Shown here one piece after another: positions 36,145 through 37,698 of a stretch of DNA of 37,698 nt (position 1 is the stretch's first letter; each line of letters begins with the position of its first letter). Below the pieces are notes generated by a model. The model worked only from the letters and a program-made list of their open reading frames with translations, was not told where the DNA came from and did no database searches. The stretch is from a virus. The position numbers were made by a program, and so were the translations under genes. The stretch covers positions 1-37,698 of the IMG/VR virus record IMGVR_UViG_3300006071_000034, one strand, 5' to 3'.

Positions 36145-36441
36145 TTAGCTCGCGGCGGGAGCCGCGGGAGCGGCGGTCGGGGCCGGAGTAGCGGCGACAG
36201 CCACAGGAGCCACCGGGGCAGGCGTAGCCGCAACGGGGGCAGGAGCCGGGGCCGCGACCGGGGCCGCTGCGGGCGCGGGTGTAGGGGAAACCACAGCCTC
36301 GACCTTGGAGACGACAGACGCCTCGGTAGCCTTGGCAGCGGCAAGCTGGGCGGCGACCTTGGCAGCGCCGTGCTTGGAAATCAGGACGTAACCGACACCA
36401 GCGATGACGGCGACACCCAGGGCAGCGAGAAGAAACAGCAT
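36145..36441 (-). CDS. Membrane protein with Pro/Ala-rich tail (98 aa)
   Basis: ATG 36439-36441 with CGGAGG seven bases upstream; a longer upstream frame is unsupported. One membrane span at the start (MLFLLAALGVAVIAGVGYVL), a short helix (GAAKVAAQLAAAKATEASVV), then about 50 residues of PAPV/PAAAP repeats reminiscent of the periplasm-spanning region of TonB. The DNA is correspondingly repetitive. It may reach across the periplasm or space a lysis complex. Membrane-accessory or second holin candidate. Confidence 0.65.
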   Translation of the reverse strand: MLFLLAALGVAVIAGVGYVLISKHGAAKVAAQLAAAKATEASVVSKVEAVVSPTPAPAAAPVAAPAPAPVAATPAPVAPVAVAATPAPTAAPAAPAAS

Positions 36442-36511
36442 GGCGATACCTCCGTAAACAGCCAGGCACAGGCACACGAGGTGCTTGATGGCTAAATCCG
36501 GCGGGGAGGGG

Positions 36512-37687
36512 TTATTGGCCCTGAAGGATGCGGTCTATTAGAGCCTGGTGCTCTGGTAAATCAGCCCGAAATCCTGTTTCCAGTATTCTACCTAAAACAT
36601 GTTCGGGGTTAGACCACCGCCACATAAGACCCTTATTGGGATCATCAAAATCTACAAAGGTGGGGTTGCCGCTGCCGTCTGGCTCTGGGCGTAAAACTAC
36701 AGGTTGTCCTTTTGCGTTTGTCCCTGTGACTTCTTTATTACCTGCTTCGATTTCAGAAACAAAGTTATTTGACCTGTGTGCAATATCATACTGGTTTATT
36801 GCTGCTCTGGATGCCTCTTCCATGGCTCCTGGATGAAATATCCCCCATGGCTCAACCTCTAACGGAGGAGCACTTCTCATGGCATCAAATTCTGAAGGTG
36901 TTCTTGGTCCTTCATATGGGCCGTTTCCAAGGTCCATTAGTCCCTGCTACTTCATGCGGTCGTGTGAGGAATACATTGTTGGTTTCATATTAGATTCAGC
37001 CAACATCCTCAATAAATCTTCTGGAAGTCTGGAATCATGAGCTGCTTCATCCATGGAAGGTTCAATATATTCTCTTTGTTCAGGTACAAGACCATAATGT
37101 CCTGTGGTAGGATCAGATATGGCTGTAAACTTTTCAGGTGCATCTGGATGATCTGTCCAGTTTTTACCTGTATCAAAATACCCCTTCTCCTTGAACGCAT
37201 CCAGCAAGCTCTTACCCGCCGGAAGATGCAGCACTCCACTCTCGTCCGCCGCAAACGCCCTGGCGGCGTTGCCCAGATCTGCCGCCTTGGCAGCACCCAT
37301 GGCCGGTGCCACCACGCCGGCGGCATCCAGGCCCGCTCCAACCGGATCGGTGGCCAGTGTGTGCCTAAGAGCCGCCTCGGACCCCTACCTGTCCATCATT
37401 CCCTGGGCCGCCTGCGCAGCCATCTGCATGGCGTCTGTGCGAGGGATAGGGCCCTGCTGGCCAGTCATAAGCTGCCCCAGGCCCTTGCCCGCCCACTCGC
37501 CGGCGCCCCCAATCATCATGCCCAGGGCAGATGCCGTGTCGAACGGGTGCATGGCCATGTTGCCCACGCCCTGGGCAACGTGCATGGCAGACGACGGCAG
37601 GTTCCGCAGCGCGGCCTCGGGCACGTCACCCCATCCCTGGGTGTTGGGGTCGTAGGCGGTCGGGGTGAAGAAGTCGCCGAGAGCCAT
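36512..37687 (-). pseudogene. Virion protein frame interrupted by two in-frame amber codons
   Basis: One continuous frame begins at ATG 37685-37687 and ends at TAA 36512-36514, but contains TAG at 37385-37387 and TAG at 36947-36949. The segments read MALGDFFTPT to QAAQGMMDR, then GSEAALRHTLATDPVGAGLD to YSSHDRMK, then QGLMDLGNGPYEGPRT to the end. The GS-x-(A/E)-x-L-x-x-T-x-A-x-DPVG stretch is typical of long phage internal or tail proteins, and a Tyr before GS is usual, so the first TAG probably replaces TAC/TAT. From about 37190 leftward, GC falls to about 45% (27 of 60 at 36541-36600) against about 70% at 37441-37500. The last part could start again at ATG 36935-36937, with weak AGGGA. Confidence 0.6.
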
Positions 37688-37698
37688 GGTCAGCGTCC

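Noticed and set aside
36512-37687. Genome-wide reassignment of TAG to an amino acid
   Set aside because: The capsid (2768), large terminase (8847), endolysin (34475) and the 51-aa gene (26680) end naturally in TAG, and read-through of them gives no sensible protein. The ambers are confined to one gene.
1-37698. Window is a closed circle
   Set aside because: Joining the end to the start gives a frame that turns the nozzle-like protein into nonsense after about 97 residues.

Overview
The window is almost entirely one temperate, podovirus-like phage genome (an attP form or a circular assembly rather than a prophage with flanking host DNA). It is GC-rich, in the low to mid 60s percent by eye. 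The best host guess is an alphaproteobacterium such as a Rhodospirillales member. That guess rests on base composition, on the style of the integrase, adaptor and spanins, and on a bacteriohemerythrin gene; no host gene in the window proves it. The attachment site is the 3' half of a tRNA-Lys(CTT) gene.

Layout. (1) About 1-15969, minus strand: the packaging and virion operon. It reads from the small terminase (15969) through a C5 DNA methyltransferase with a long second reading frame nested in it, two receptor-binding/tail-fibre genes, the large terminase, two small beta-rich virion genes, portal, scaffold, major capsid protein and adaptor, to a nozzle-like gene cut by the left edge. (2) About 16076-19593, plus strand: small early genes separated by strong GC-rich hairpins, including a pentapeptide-repeat protein. 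(3) 19609-21726, minus strand: a sigma-like factor and a MobV-type relaxase-like gene. An iteron locus around an A/T tract lies between them, and a cruciform lies just upstream of the relaxase. (4) 21889-32419, plus strand: the replication/recombination operon. It has many ATGA-coupled small genes, several membrane micropeptides, a LAGLIDADG-like nuclease, a Sak4-like ATPase, an SSB ending in DDIPF, a Cas4/RecB-like nuclease, a VapE-type helicase, an SGNH hydrolase, RusA and a catalytic-domain-only tyrosine recombinase. One lower-GC gene (26720-27160) is inserted on the minus strand. (5) 32432-33985: the integrase and attP, flanked on both sides by triple TTGCAA arrays. (6) 33988-37698, minus strand: the distal end of the late operon. 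It holds a virion gene broken by two amber codons, membrane proteins, holin candidate, overlapping i-/o-spanins, a GH108 endolysin, and last a hemerythrin.

The late operon leaves at the left edge and re-enters at the right edge, so the true genome is probably circular or permuted and longer than the window, with the missing part holding further tail/internal virion genes. The two window ends do not join in a sensible frame.

The most unusual points are the relaxase-iteron-cruciform-sigma cluster inside a phage, the dual-frame methyltransferase, the hemerythrin next to the endolysin, the amber-interrupted AT-rich gene, and a two-copy bulged-A hairpin element before early genes. Functions of named families come from motifs read by eye; no database search was possible.
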